Positions 48,754 to 62,200 of a DNA stretch of 64,000 bases are shown one piece after another. Each line of letters begins with the position of its first letter. Position 1 is the first letter of the stretch. Under the pieces are notes generated by a model. The model saw only the letters and a program-made list of their open reading frames with translations, was not told the DNA's origin and did no database searches. The DNA lies in assembly GCF_001638985.1 (NCBI RefSeq), contig NW_017265137.1, positions 1,577,054 to 1,641,053 on the forward strand, read 5' to 3'. A program made the position numbers and the translations under genes. This DNA comes from Phycomyces blakesleeanus NRRL 1555(-). Taxonomy: Eukaryota > Mucoromycota > Mucoromycetes > Mucorales > Phycomycetaceae.

Positions 48754-51559
48754 AAGCCAGGTTTTCGTCCTGGGGGAGATTGAGCCACCTTGTGTGGGGA
48801 CTAAGAGCTTGACAACCNCTTTGGTATCCTTTTTATATGTATAGAAAAATAAAGTAGATAGTAATAGTAGCAATAAGTTAATAAGTTAATAAATCAATTT
48901 TTTTTTCAAATAAAAACTATTTAAAACCATGTCTCCAAAAAACATCTGTCTTTTATTGTGCATTTAAGTTGATGAAAAATGAAAAATGAGTAATGAATAA
49001 GTTTGACACGGTAATTACAAGAAGTCAAATGTAGAAAGAACTTGATTATAAGTACCGCCTAAAAACACCCGTTCTTTGAATATTTGTGCCATTACACAAA
49101 GTAGACTGATTTTAGAACTGAATGGCCCTCTTTTAATCTTACACATTGCAATATAATTACGCGTAATAGTTGTCTAATCTAATTCACATTTAAAAGACTT
49201 TGTATGAAGATTGAAAATAAGAAACTCAATCTACCTACATTAGTCACTCAACTGATAATAATATTGAATATGTAATGCTGTTGCATCTGATTATATAAGA
49301 TTAACACGTCCTTAATGTAGTTGACGTACTTTCTGAAGCATACAAGGAGATGGCTGTTTCAAAAATTGAAACAAATTCAGCAAACTCAATTATTTTCTTT
49401 TTAAGAAAAATAACGCTTGGTACTAGCTAATCAACATATAAAAACAAAAGCCCAATCACTGTGTAGTGGATGACCTACAAACAGGAATAGCAAGAATAAT
49501 TAAATGTCACAATTGATCACACTCAAGATTAACAATACTTAATACAGCCTACTCTAGCCCACTACCAAAGTATTGAAGGGCAGATAATCTCCAAGGTTGA
49601 TGACCTTAATTACTCCAGAACAGAGGTATATAATTTTCCTTGTTAGTCAACAAAAAAAATCAACAGAGTTTTTTTTTTTTTTTGCTTGTATGTAGCAAAG
49701 CTCTGGTTGGTTGGTAGGTGGGACTCTTGCTCAAAAGATTTAAAAGATGTCAAAACTTGCTTTTTTGGTTTTTATGTTTTTGGAAAGTATAAAATATTAA
49801 ATCTCTAGATATCTAGACTGGGAATGAGTGTTGATTGAGTTTTTCTTTGGCGTGTAAACAGTGAAGCAGAAAACTATATCTAATGATGACATTCGTGGCA
49901 ACAAAAAGGAGTTCGATCAGATACGAAATCTCAGTGGTGTTTCCATGAAGTAAAAAAAAAAAACCTAGCCAAGTATAAAAGCAGACTCTAGAGTGGGTTC
50001 AAGGCGAGGTGGGGAGGTAAATTTGTACAGTATATTAAATCCATCAGAGGTTGGAGAGAAAAATCCAAAATTCGTGTGCTAGAATGTCTGCCAGTGGGGA
50101 AGCTCGAAGATATATACAAAGAGAAATAGTTTTATATAAAAAAAGTCTTCATTTTCAAAGAAAGACCAAGTAGGAGGTGGGAATGGAGTAGAAACACAGC
50201 ATAGAAAACTGAGCATCAAGAAACCTTGCGATGAATTTACCTTAGCCAGATATTGTAAGGTGCATAAGGGAGGACAAAAGTGCAGAAAGATAAACTTCAG
50301 AGCCACTGCGTATCATCAGGTCAGCAAATTGTGCAGTCAAGATCCTTTGAGGTAGCCAAACACGAGCTATGAAGGTTTGAAAGAAGAGTGAATAGTCATA
50401 TATACTCTGAAACATTCTGCAAAGAAGGTGTGGTGAACGGGAGGAGGAAGAAGATAAGTGTCTAGAAATAGTATCCAAGTTTTGGACAATTTTGTAGACA
50501 TCCCGAATCCGGGGGGTCACGCAAAAAGGAAGTAAAACCAAGGGAAACCATATGGAGTAAAAGATACAAAACCCAGAAGATTATCCATAAAAGTCATCAG
50601 ATTTACCACAATAAAGTCAAAACTAGAAGGATGGAGGTTATTCGCGGCAAAGATGCTAAAGAAAAGATTGATGTATGAACGAAATCGACTGTTTCAAAAA
50701 TTGGGAAAATGAAATGAAGAAGAGGGTTGATATCAGACAGATAATGATGAAAAAGGTGTATCTTACAAAGCATCACCAGATCAGAAGAAGCTGCCTTGAG
50801 TGATAAAGGAAATGACTAAGAAGGCAAGGTAGCAAAGGGATCCAGAAGAGCGACTATCTTGCTCGTCAACAATCTACAAGCTGTAAGTTGTGTTCATTCA
50901 GAGACTGCGAGGGCAACCCGACAGATAAAATACGGCTCTTGTGAAGATTGATACGTGCATTTGAAGCAGAGGCGTAAGTGGCGAGGTGGTGCTGTAATCA
51001 GGACATGTCTTGGGTCTGCGAGCGAGAAACCAAAAGATCATCACCATATGCGAGTAGCTTTATGGGAAGAGAAGAGTATTGGCCGAAAGTATCTTGTATG
51101 CCAAATCCAGGAAATTATGGATCGTGAATATGTTGGCGCAAAAATGGAGCGAAGACCAAGTTAAGCAGAGCAAGATACATGAGGTCATCCTCTCCGAATC
51201 TACACATTTGACAAAGAGGAAAAGAGGAAGCTATTGACACTAATCTTAAGGGTGGAAGATGACATGGTGGATTTTATCCACCAGTGTTTCTTGTATCGTT
51301 CATCGCAGTAAACTTAGAAGTATTAACGTAGGTGCAGAAATAGCCCGAAGTAGTTAGATAAATCTTTCTATTTGTTCCTTAATAAAGTTGTCTTTCTACC
51401 CGTATTCATTTTCTTGTCACCGAGTTGGACATTTACACTACATAACCAACCCACCATGTGTCACCACCATAACCCCCTTTTTTGTTTTTCTCAAACACAA
51501 CGACAAGTGCACTTGGTTTTCTCTCTAAAAGCTGTTTCAATGGAAGATATTAATAACAC
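48754..51559. repeat. contig-end sequence duplicated across gap (copy 2)
   Basis: 2,806 bases matching 45,850-48,653. It contains a single N at 48,818, typical of low-quality contig ends. Beyond 51,559 the sequence continues where copy 1 was cut off. Confidence 0.93.
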
Positions 51560-53298
51560 GGAATCCAGTACACGCGGCGATTCCCTAGAGCCCATTATTG
51601 AAAAGAACGCAACTTTGAAAGAATACAGATGCACCCCTTATGAAATCTCCATTGAAAGCTCAGAAATTGCCCGTGTTCACTGAAGACGAGAACATGTTTG
51701 CGAGCTTCATTTTAAATACAATGGTGGTAAAGAATCACACTAAATGGTAATCCAATTTTAATTCATATTGTCACAGAAATTATTTCAGTTTTAAGACAAA
51801 ATGGCAAATTTAGTTGTCCACTCGTAGGCTGTTTGAAAAAAAAATCCAATATAGATAGTTTTTCCATCCGGTTGAAAGAACGTCGCAAAAGCGAGTCTGT
51901 CACTGTAGTAAGGTCAGACGATAAACGTATTGCTTAAGGGAATGGTATTATCAAATCAGTGAAACGCAGAAAGCTGACAACAGATATTGATGTCTTCACT
52001 TCAGGTCAGGGCAGCCAAAAAAACCAATTCAAACTCAACACCGACCGACAAGCTTCTCATACGGCAAACGCATTGGATCGTGAACCCGTGGCAATACATA
52101 TATCGCAAGATTTCATGGCCAATCTGCACACTATTTATGGTATATTCCATGTCAACGATGTCCATAAAACACAGATCAAAGTTCTTTGTGGGTCTGCTTC
52201 ATTTTCTTTCCCATTAACCTGCGTTCTACAATTTCAGTCGGAGAAACACACTATCATGGTTGCTGACATTGCTTTTTTATTTGTTTGTAGGGAGCTTTGT
52301 GCTCAAGAAGGTTAATGAGCCTCTATTGCTGCGAAGCAAAGAAGGGCATCACAGATTTTGCTTTGGATTTTATTTGTTATATGATGTTTTTGAGAGTTTT
52401 GTATTTTCTAAAGGGAGAGACGGCGAGAACCTAAGAAAGCACATCCCGTAGCCATGTCATCGTAAAGAGATAGGTCATATCTGAAGACCTCTTGGTTCTA
52501 CCCAAGGAGAAAGTGACTGAGAAGACAGGTTGAAAGAGTGACCAAGAAGATGGGTGGGAGCACATAGGGAAACCGTTACATATTGACTAACTCTTCACAC
52601 TATCTTCCCCAACCAAAGTGAGATATGTGTGAAAGAGCCGTGGTAGCTGAAATTGCTGAAGCGGGAGCTGATGATATGACCAAATTCCTTAGACAAACCG
52701 TATACAATTCATTCATTCCAAAATTGTTGGAAAAAATGGCGATTATGCCGATTCAACTGAAGGCCTTTTGGACTTCCTAAACTTCTAATTTGGCACCCAC
52801 CCATCCCTTCTTAATGCTGTGGCGAAACCCCACACTGGGGAATTCATCGTCGATAAAGAGGTTGTGTTTGTAGTTGCAGCTGAAACATACAGTCGATCGA
52901 AAGCAATTGACATTCATAGTGAATCTGATCAAAATTCTGTACCAGCAGTATCCGGTTTTCGTTATGAATTTCTGTATGTTTGCGTGTAAGATGAGTCGTA
53001 TGGAGGGAGCACCAAGCGCAAATTAAAAATTGGAAGCAAAACAATGAACATCCTGGTGACCATATCTGTCCGTGTGAGTACCGAAAAATCTGTTGACATT
53101 GGTCCAGAAACATCAACGACCTCGTATTTTGTCCGTTCAAAAGCAGCCAGAATATTTTATCGTGTGGATGAGATAAATCAATTTACTGAAACAATGTGTG
53201 ATCCATTTTCTTATGTAAAACAATTATCTGCGATGAGAATGACATCCCTGCGGCAACTCACCTCCAGTCTTAGTGATCCAAGCACCTTTAAATTATGA
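51541..53298 (+). pseudogene. decayed gene-like stretch, family not recognised
   Basis: Plus-strand frames with protein-like composition are broken by stops and frame changes. The pieces are MEDINNTESSTRGDSLEPI (51,540), ISVLRQNGKFSCPLVGC (51,780), an Arg/Lys-rich piece with REPVAIHISQDFMANLHTIYG (52,080), AVVAEIAEAGADDMTKFLRQ (52,635), VAKPHTGEFIVDKEVVFVV (52,810) and MNILVTISVRVSTEKSVDIG (53,044). Codon use looks less AT-driven than the surroundings. No family was assigned, so it may be an old host gene or a transposon gene. Some breaks could be introns, but the in-frame TAA/TAG near 52,990 and elsewhere argue for decay. Confidence 0.35.
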
Positions 53299-55039
53299 CG
53301 GGTAGTACATACTGAATTTGACACTGAACTCACCATACCGGAGAGCGTTTTCCCACTTTGTAGCACCCCGCATATTCAGGGCTATGGCGCCTCTGCGCCA
53401 TCTGTTGGTAAACTTGCATCACGCTTTCTGCGATCATTAGCCGTGTCAGTATTATTTGGCAAGCCTTTGGCAAGCCTTTGGCAGGCTTTGGAACATAATT
53501 AGGCTCATTCAAAACCACCAGAGCAGTAAAGGTGCTACAGGAGAAAGAAAACTCCCAATGCAAGTCGTGGGATACCTTGTCATCATTTGTGAGCTCTCTG
53601 AAAGCCGTTTTAGAAAAAACACAATGAGATTTTTTTGTATTGTTTTTTTTAAAGAGGTTTCAATCTAGCAAGCCAAAGCATAGTGTCGAGAAACCAACGA
53701 ATTAAGCAGGATGTTCTATTGCGATCGAAACGCTTATATTGTGATTGATTGTGACACTTGAACCTTTCTATCTATAATTATCATCACATTTCCATATTTA
53801 TCATACTGTATAAATCTATTGATTTCCCAATGGATTATTAATACAATCTCATAATATGATTTTACAAACATTAAAGACAATTTTATTTAGACATTGATCG
53901 TTTGGTTTTTACTGTGTAACAATGTCTCGAGGATGAACATAACATAATAGAATACTGAAACCCTCACCATATGTTTTTTTTAGTAAAGCTGAACAAGAGC
54001 TGGATTGGGAAAGGGGAACAGGGACTTTTGGAACCATTATTTTTTTCTTTTAATTAATCTATTTATGCTTTACTAGATCTCAAAAATGAATTAGTAAGCA
54101 GTGGAGTTAATCTCAAACAGCCGGTCGAATCATTTCTTAAGGTTTGTATCTTTTATGGAATAATTCAAGTTTATGAGATTGAAAGTTGTTTTGTAATAAA
54201 AGCATACACCTTAACTTTGGGTTCAAGATATGCTCATATACCTTACAAGCAACGCATTTGGTGACAAAGAATATACGTCTTGAGAATGTAAGAATATATA
54301 TATATATGTATCAACTTCACACTAAAACAATATAAGCAAATAGCAAATTTAATCTTATTAGACCTTTAAGCACTCATATTTTCGATTTAACGAACAAACT
54401 CGGTGCCTTAAAAAGAGTAGCATAACACTAACATCTCTAGACTACAAATGTGATTAAGGGTTGCTAGTTTTTTTTGTCAAACCTAAATAAAGTTTGCGAC
54501 CAATCATTTTACTTTATTTTCTCTTCTAAACTAATACTATTAAAATTGAGAAAATATAGACTATAAGTATAAACCTACAAAGGTATAAGCAAAGTCTCAG
54601 TATATATTTTTACTCGCATATTTCCAATGGAAATATCAAATATATAGATTAGGCGAGAACAAGAACTAAATATATAATCGCCAATAAGATTTATATATAA
54701 GATACGTCAATCTTATAGCCAAAAAAGTCAGCTATTTTTGTTTAATCAATTATATACAAAACGTTTTGTATGTTTAGTAAATCAATACCCAGAAAGTCAC
54801 TTTGTACAATAAATAAACCCTTTATGGAAATGAGATGGAGCTTAGAATATTTCAAGTGAAAATCTTTATAGCTTCACAATATTATGTGCAACTTTGGGTA
54901 TTTGAGAGTCCAAAAATCTCTCTGAGATTTTTTAGAAAAAAATAATATACATATAAATTCATATAAATACTCGGTCCACTAATAATCTTGGAATCGTATT
55001 CTACACTTCCTTTATTGTCTTAATACACCTATCAGACCA
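53299..55039. other. AT-rich spacer before GST gene
   Basis: Weak frames up to ~53,670 may continue the decayed stretch. After that it is AT-rich, with nothing seen. The last 100 bases before 55,040 hold the GST promoter and 5' UTR. Confidence 0.45.
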
Positions 55040-56052
55040 ATGAATTCAATCAAGGTCTACGATATCTCACTCCTCAACTTTGAAGAAAAGTGTTGGTCTC
55101 CTAATACCTTCAAAACCCGTGTTTCCTTAAACAAAGGTAAATGCATAAACATATAAACATAAATATGTGTATGATTCAGAATCTACTAGTATAAACTATA
55201 ATAAAGTATATATATATGTATATGTATATTAACTACGTGTATATGTGTACGTGCATATAAAAGGGTATTCCATTTGATTCCGTGTGGGTCTCATTCGAGG
55301 AGATCCCAATTGTAATTCCTAAATTGACGTAAGTGAAGTTGCGCCATAATGATTGCGTTATTAGTGTGTACCTTCGTCTTCAAAGCGGGACCGATGCCCA
55401 ATACATGTTGTGTTCATTTCTTTTCCTTGTAGAAAGACCACAGAAACTCCGACTGTCCCTGTTATTGTGGATACCAGTAAAGATGTTGTTATACAAGATT
55501 CATGGAAAATTGCTCAGTACCTTGAAGCTAATTACCCTGACACCCCAAGTCTTTTCCATGGAAATGAAGAGTTACACGAGGCTGCCCAAGCAAGCTTTAG
55601 TTCATTCTCATTTGCTTTATTCCGTCTTGTTATCATGACGGTGGCAAATAACATTGGTAATGAAGATGTCAAGGCCGAGTTTAGAAAGAGTCGCGAAGCC
55701 AAGTTTGGAATGACTCTTGAGAAATTTGCCGGAAATCCAGAAGATCAAATCAGAATTGCCAATGAAGGACTGAAGGATATTAGAGCTAAATTAGCAAAAT
55801 CTACTTACTTGTCTGGATCTGAAGGTATTTATTGCTGAGCCACGCAGTTGAATGTATATATTTGGCTGCCTATCCTTATTAATCAATTACTGTAAACCTT
55901 CTTTAGTGGGATGGGCCGACGGTGTATTGCTTGCATACTTTGTGATGGTAGACGTTCTTAAGCATGACATCTTTCAATCAAGAATATTGGATAGTGTTCA
56001 AGGCAAAAATCCTTTGAGAGAATGGTATGAGCGTATGGCAAAATACGTATAA
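55040..56052 (+). CDS. glutathione S-transferase-like protein
   Basis: Four exons: 55040-55136, ~55265-55328, 55433-55824 and 55907-56052, about 232 aa. Exon 1 reads MNSIKVYDIS..CWSPNTFKTRVSLNKG, exon 2 IPFDSVWVSFEEIPIVIPKL. Exon 3 starts KTTETPTVPVIVDTSKDVVI, with DSWKIAQYLEANYPD. This is the thioredoxin-fold N-terminal domain with the cis-Pro (VPVI) and the glutathione-contacting DSW.IA[QE]YLE region. The helical C-terminal domain includes VGWADGVLLAYFVMVDVL. It is closest in pattern to the LigE/fungal etherase-like GST group. It probably acts in cytosolic detoxification, by family. Exon 1 ends in phase 1, but the AG acceptor at 55,262-55,263 leaves one G too many before ATT CCA TTT; the frame joins only if exon 2 starts at 55,265. 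Other junctions are clean. It could be a sequencing error in the GGG or a recent frameshift. Confidence 0.82.
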
Positions 56053-57259
56053 ATCAATATACCAGAATACAAACTGAAATATCTTTGTTCATCAAACTGT
56101 CCGTATTAAAATATATCATCCATAGCTGATATACTATTTATATAATTTGAAATTAAAAGAATAAGAAATACAGCATTATATAATCAATAGTCAGTTCTTA
56201 ATTTAAAAACAAAAATTCAATCAATGAAATTGACATTGATATTGAACTTGAGCTATCCTTGGTATTCTAAGAAGTTAAGCCCATCTTTATTAAACTGTGT
56301 GCTTTGTTAAAATATTATATTAGTATTATTCTAGCTTAAATTATTTGTTTACAATTCAATTGGGGTATATTTTGTGTGCGTAAAAAAACACATATATATA
56401 CGCAACACCACGAATTACCAATAAGCAACATTTTTCATAATTCTTTTTTCACAGAAACGGCACTAGCTATTCTCTGGTCCTTTCACCTTTAATTCTGCAT
56501 CTAATAAACAATACATAAAAATGATTCTTTTTTCATAGAATTATTTGTCTCTTTCTTCTTCACCCCTTCCTCTCAAAACCAATTATCAGTTTTAGCAAGA
56601 GATAAGAGAACTAAAACGTCCTCTCCTAAACGTTAGCTGTTAGAACTTGATCATAGAGGCATTGTTTGGATCTCAGATGCCAATGATTTCTTAACTGATA
56701 TTGCAAACCTCATCAGTACCCATGGGACAGCGGTTTGCGACACTATAAAGCATTAGGAGACCACCAAAACACCCGGAGAAAATATTCGATCCAAAAGATA
56801 AAAGAAAACTTGGAAAAAAAAAGACATTACCAGTCTGTGTAAATGTGAGACATTTTTTTTAGAGCTACACATACAATCAAGGGTTTGAGAGCTTCAACAA
56901 TCTGATAACTGATCATTGCAAAGTCTAAATCTGAACCCAAGCGAGTAAGCGTGTCCTGTCCTAAAATCCAAGGTTCAAGAGAGAAAGGGTTCTATATTAA
57001 CATTGTTCAAAATTGCATAGCCTCCATTCCAAAAAAATGGGAGCTATTTGCCCCAGGAGCCTTTCAAGTTTTTGAGGCAAGTATATCCAATAGAGTCAGA
57101 GCAGTAATCAAACATCGTGGTAAGTACACCGTATATTAAACTTTATTTTTTATTCTATAATATATATAAGAGCAAAGGTTATATATTTTTTGTCATCCTA
57201 AAAAAATAGCATAATTAAATTGATGTGTGTTTTATTCGGAGGTGGAAGTCAGAGATTTT
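56053..57259. pseudogene. spacer with possible gene fragments
   Basis: Downstream of the GST gene. A frame near 56,650-56,755 (+) reads LDHRGIVWISDANDFLTDIA and one at 56,951-57,139 (+) reads VQNCIASIPKKWELFAPGAF before a GTAAGT. They are not linked by an obvious splice path and carry stops between them. This suggests remnants of an unknown gene; no family was assigned. Confidence 0.25.
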
Positions 57260-59265
57260 ATTACTGATTTTGTATATGTGTGTGTACGCCTTTAATCCTT
57301 GATAGAAAATGGAAACTTGATCGTTCAAGCTTGGTGTGAAAATACTAGACAAATTCAATCCGGGGGAACGAATTTTTTAAGGAAATTTGTATACTTGTGA
57401 CCTCTTATTGAGAGAGAAACTATGATCGTTGACGTTCGCTTTAAACAAACTAGTTAAATAAAACTGTTAGTGAGAAAATATTCAAAGAACTCGATATACC
57501 AGTAATTCTTATGGGAAGTTAAACCTTGGTTTATGGAGAACAGAGCCTTGACCTATGTCCTTTGCTGTAGAAAGGTTGGACAAACACAATTGACAGTAAG
57601 TAAAGTCTCAAAAAGATTGGTATACCTTTAACACTGGACTGATACCATATGCTTGATAGTTCATCTGAACAGTAAAACACATTAAACCATTATAAGCCAT
57701 AATAGGTAAAGGTTTAAGCAGAATTTCATAGCTGTTACTTTGGATGAGGATCACAGCCTTGATAGTCAGATTGGAAGGTAAATAAATTAGGAAAGAAAAA
57801 CAAGAAATAATGAAAGCCCTAAAAGGATATTTTAACCTGTAACCTCGATTGAAGATAGAATTCTTGATCGTTGACCTGGAAGGCAAAGACACTAGTGAAA
57901 TTTAATCGACAAAAAGTAACAGCCCAAAGACATGATTATACCTGTAACTTTGGTTGGAGATCGGATCCTTGAGCGCTGAATTTGACTGTAAAGACACTAG
58001 AGAAAATACAACCTGCAATAGGTAAAAACTCAAAGAGATGTGTCACCCTGTATCCCTATATAAAAACCAGGTCTTTGACCGTTTGTCTTGACCGTAAAGA
58101 CACTAGAGAAGCGAAAACAGCTCTAAGCAACGGCCCAATGACATTTTTATACATGTAATACTGGACAGATATTGGATCCTTGATGGCTGGCTTTGACGGT
58201 AAAGAAAGTAGAAAAATAAAGCCAACAGTAAGTAAAGGCCCAACTAGATGTATATAACTGTTGCACTGGATGGGAACCAAATTCTTCATCGTGTACCCAG
58301 ATGGTAAAAACACTAAGCCAATACGAAAGAGAGCAAGTAAAGACAGAGAGAAAAGTGTGTACCTGTAACCTTGATTTTAAATCGGATCCATGATATTTGA
58401 ACTTTAAGGAAAAAACACTAGAAAGATATAAATGACAGTAAGTAAAAGCTCAACAAGACTTGTATACCTGTTGCCCTGATTAGAGTTTTGATCCTTGCTG
58501 TTTGGCCTGGGCAGTAAAAACAGTAGTCATATATACGTCTCAGTTAGTAATGGCCGAGAACGACTTGTATACCTTCCATAATGGATGTATATTTGATCAT
58601 CGTTCTTTGCCATCAATAGTAAATATAAATAAAGAGTATAGTTTGTTTTAAGTAAAGGTTAAAAAGAAACTTGATTAGCTATAACAAGTAATGAAAATCG
58701 AATCCTAATAATTGCCGTAGACGACTAGACACTAGAAATATATAAAATCCAGTGAGTAATTGCTCATCGAGTTTTTGTATACCTATAGTCACGGACTGAA
58801 AGCAGATCCTTGAAGCATGACCTTGATGGATTCGACACTAGAAATATATAAACCTAAGTGAGTAATTGCTCATCGATTTTTGTTATACCTATAACCATGG
58901 ACGGGAGATCGGGTCCTTGACGCTTGACCTGAATGGCTGGAGGCTAGAAAAAGATAAAAGCAAGTGAGTATATTGTCATCGAGTTTTATTATACCTATAA
59001 CCATGGCCGAGAGATCGGAACCTTGATGCTTGACCTGGATGATATAGATGCTTTGAAAACATAAAAGACCGCGATTGAATATTCATCGAGTTTTTATATA
59101 CCTGCAGCCCTGGATGGATATTGGCTCCTTGATGTTTGAGCTGGACGGAAGACATTAGAAGCATTCAAAAGACAATGAGTATATGCGTATCGAGTCTTTA
59201 TATACCTGTAGGTCTGGATGGAGATCTTATTTTTTTTTTCGTTGACTTTGTTTGTCAAAAGACTA
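57260..59265 (-). repeat. array of degenerate ~110-bp repeats
   Basis: About 17 diverged units. The plus-strand consensus is roughly TATACCTGTAAC.CTGGATGG, then AGATCGGATCCTTGAT.GTTGA, then CCTGGATGGTAAAGACACTAG, then GAAATATAAA..CAGTAAGTAA..CTCA. Read on the minus strand, most units show a donor-like AG|GTATA and an acceptor-like TTTCTAG or CAG at fixed positions, as if each unit were a ~40-55-base exon plus a ~50-70-base intron. Read straight through, some units give a repeated peptide (for example LPSKPAIKDPISVQ). The later units (58,700-59,200) are best conserved. It is either a minisatellite or a decayed mini-exon gene. Confidence 0.7.
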
Positions 59266-62200
59266 GACAAATATAATCTTCAGAATGTATGTCTTTGATG
59301 AATATCATATACTGTTTGAAATATAGTAAGTCCTGACAGTTTATCTCTTGTTTCTGAGCGTGGATAGGTTTTGGATGGATTGATGATCAAACCAGTGTTG
59401 GACCTCAGTATTTCATTTTTGATGTGTACTGGTTTTGACATGTTGTCTTATATCTTGCTATTAACGGTTTTACATATGATAAAAGCCTGAGATTTGACTA
59501 GCAAAATGGATTTGTATTGGTCATGTTTCGTCTTTAACGTGTGTGTTGATTAAAGCAGTTTGTGAGACAAACAGTAAAGAAGTGTATAAAGTATTGATGG
59601 TATGTAGAAGAGTGTTGCTTTGACGCGTTCTATTTGGATAGGTCTTTTTTTTCTCTTTTTTTCATAAAACTCATGACGTCTCAATCATGTGTTGCTGGTC
59701 TTTTTTTTATTTTATTATGATAGTTTGATAATATATTATAAAATTCGGTTTTTTATTATTCCTTTTTCGGTTTTCTTTTATCTTTTAGCCGTGACAACAT
59801 GTATATATTATTACTATTTTACTTCTTTATTTAATATTTATGCTCAAAATATGGGTTTTGGGTGTTAAAGAAGTATCACTTACATTCTGAAGGGCGTGCT
59901 GTGCAGGCACTTGCTTTACTTTTTTTTTCTTTTGCCTCTTTTTTTTAGTTCTTTTTATGTCACATAAGGTCCGTGCTGTCCGTGCAGCATCACATGTGTT
60001 ATGGGGCTTAGAGGAGCATAGTAGCAATAGTGGTCCAGACTTTACTTTAGCATGAAAACATTTAAATGATGTCTTCCGATTGGTTGACTATATGCATGTC
60101 AAATTATTCAGTTGCTATGGATCCCCATCCCCTTTTTTATTCTACTTTCTGTTGTGATTCTGTTAACAAGGCTTATGCTTTTGAACAGCCACTTGTCGAG
60201 ACACTATATATGCTTCTGTGTTCATTTTAGTTGTACTACTGATATACAAAGTATTAATCGGCTAGTCGTTTAACTACAATAAAGAAGTGTAAAGTTGTGT
60301 TGATTATAAAGCTTTAATTAAAGTCTTGTGTATATTTATTTGTTTGTTTTCTTGTTTGTTTCACATGCTGTGACTTTATTAGTTTAAGAAGCACCCCCAA
60401 AAAATTCTGCTTATATCTTTTTTTCTTCTTTCGTGTGAAAGACTTCCATTTTTCTTCTAGCTTTTTCACCAGTGTCTTGAGTTAATAAACACAAAGTGTA
60501 GGAATACTTTCTTGAAATAAAAGTACTGTCAGTGCTTCATTATGAAGGCATTGACAGCCTGACTATTGAAAGTCGTTGGTACCTCAAGTTAAATCGTCGT
60601 TCTTAGAGTAAAATAAAAGTAAAAAGAAGAACAGGGTCTAGCCTAGTGTTTGTCAATCGACCTTGGTTTGTACTACTTTATACACCAATCATAACTCAAC
60701 CCAGAAGTTAATACAGCATAACCTAACTGCCTGAAACACTTTACATTTATGTGTTCAAATATACACCATTCTATCGATAATTATAATTATTTATATAAGT
60801 TACATTATACACCATGAAAAAGTAGTGGTGCTTGCAATTGTGCTAGCCTAGTCACAGATAGATCAAGCTAGTAAAATGGCTATTACATATATATAAGTCA
60901 CCTTTTAAAGGCTCTGCTTATTTACTATTTTTTTCTGTTATTGCTCAGACTGACTGACGGCAGAATATGAAAGCAAAGAGACAATCTACTGCTACTGAAC
61001 GTATAGGTTTTGTTTGGTTGGGAGCAGGACGCTATCGATTACTAATTATCGATTTATAGGATCTAGTGCTTTTGATATTTTGCGCTTGTATACCAAACTC
61101 AACTGGATCCACAAATAACCTAGAAATAATACTCTGTTGGATTAAAGGCTTTGATTTATAACTTTTGTTTTGTAATACAATATAATGCGCTACAGTACTG
61201 TATAGTATGATTCCACTTATTACTTTGAGGTTCATAGTCTAGCTTTGGTTCGCTTGAGACTATTTTAGTTTGAAGCACGGAGCCTTTGTATAAATGAACC
61301 TTTTCTATGGTCGATTAAATATGAGTGTACTGGAAATGAAATTTTTTAAAATTTCTACAAGCATATGCAAATGCACACCAATGGTAATCATAACTTTTCA
61401 ATTATAGAAAATTAAAAATCGAATCAAATAAGCAATGTTTTTTTTTGGGTTTAAGTAACCTGGTGAGACACATTGTGATCCACCTCTTCGAGGTTTATTA
61501 TATTACAATTACTCGAATGTTGATCAAAATATCCGATTTTTTCACTCTCAAAAAGCATAGAACCCTGAAATTCGGGAAACTTGCACCACTTCAATAAGCT
61601 CTTTAAATGCTCAATAGCAAAAATACGAGTTGTTTCTAAAAGTACAATTTTTTTTAGTTGAATACATAAACCAGACACTCCAAAAGGCATCAATTTGGAG
61701 TGTTCAAAAGTTAGAGATATTTTTTTTAAAGAAAAGAGAATATTATTTAACACAAGAGACACTATAAAATAGCTAATATATTTATATATGCTCTACATAA
61801 CAGAATGTCAGTTTGTATAAACGTTTATATGAAGAAAGCCGTCCTATATTCTGACATTATAAGTATATGCTAGAACCAGAAAGAAAAATACAAATAAAGT
61901 TATCACTATTGAAAAAGGGAACTCAAAAGACGATTTTGAAAAAATAGCATGGACATTTTTCAAGATCGTGCTTTTTTTCAACGCGCAATAAAGAGAGAGA
62001 TGTTTTAATACCATATAACTTTTTATATTATAGAGAATATTATAATTAAATGGTATTTCTATTTGTAAAGTATAAATTTTACTGGAGAAACCTCTTCACC
62101 TATTCGTAGGCAGAATTCAAATACAACTTTAACTGTGTATCTCAACAAAGTAGCAAGTTCTTATTGTTATAGAATCAGTATTACATCTGCCAATCAATCA

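Noticed and set aside
48754..51559. A genuine third copy of the LINE/inverted-repeat segment
   Set aside because: Exact coincidence with the gap borders points to unmerged overlapping contigs.
57260..59265. tRNA cluster, suggested by repeated GGATCC.TTGA and periodic units
   Set aside because: No A-box/B-box pairs or cloverleaf; units do not fold as tRNAs.
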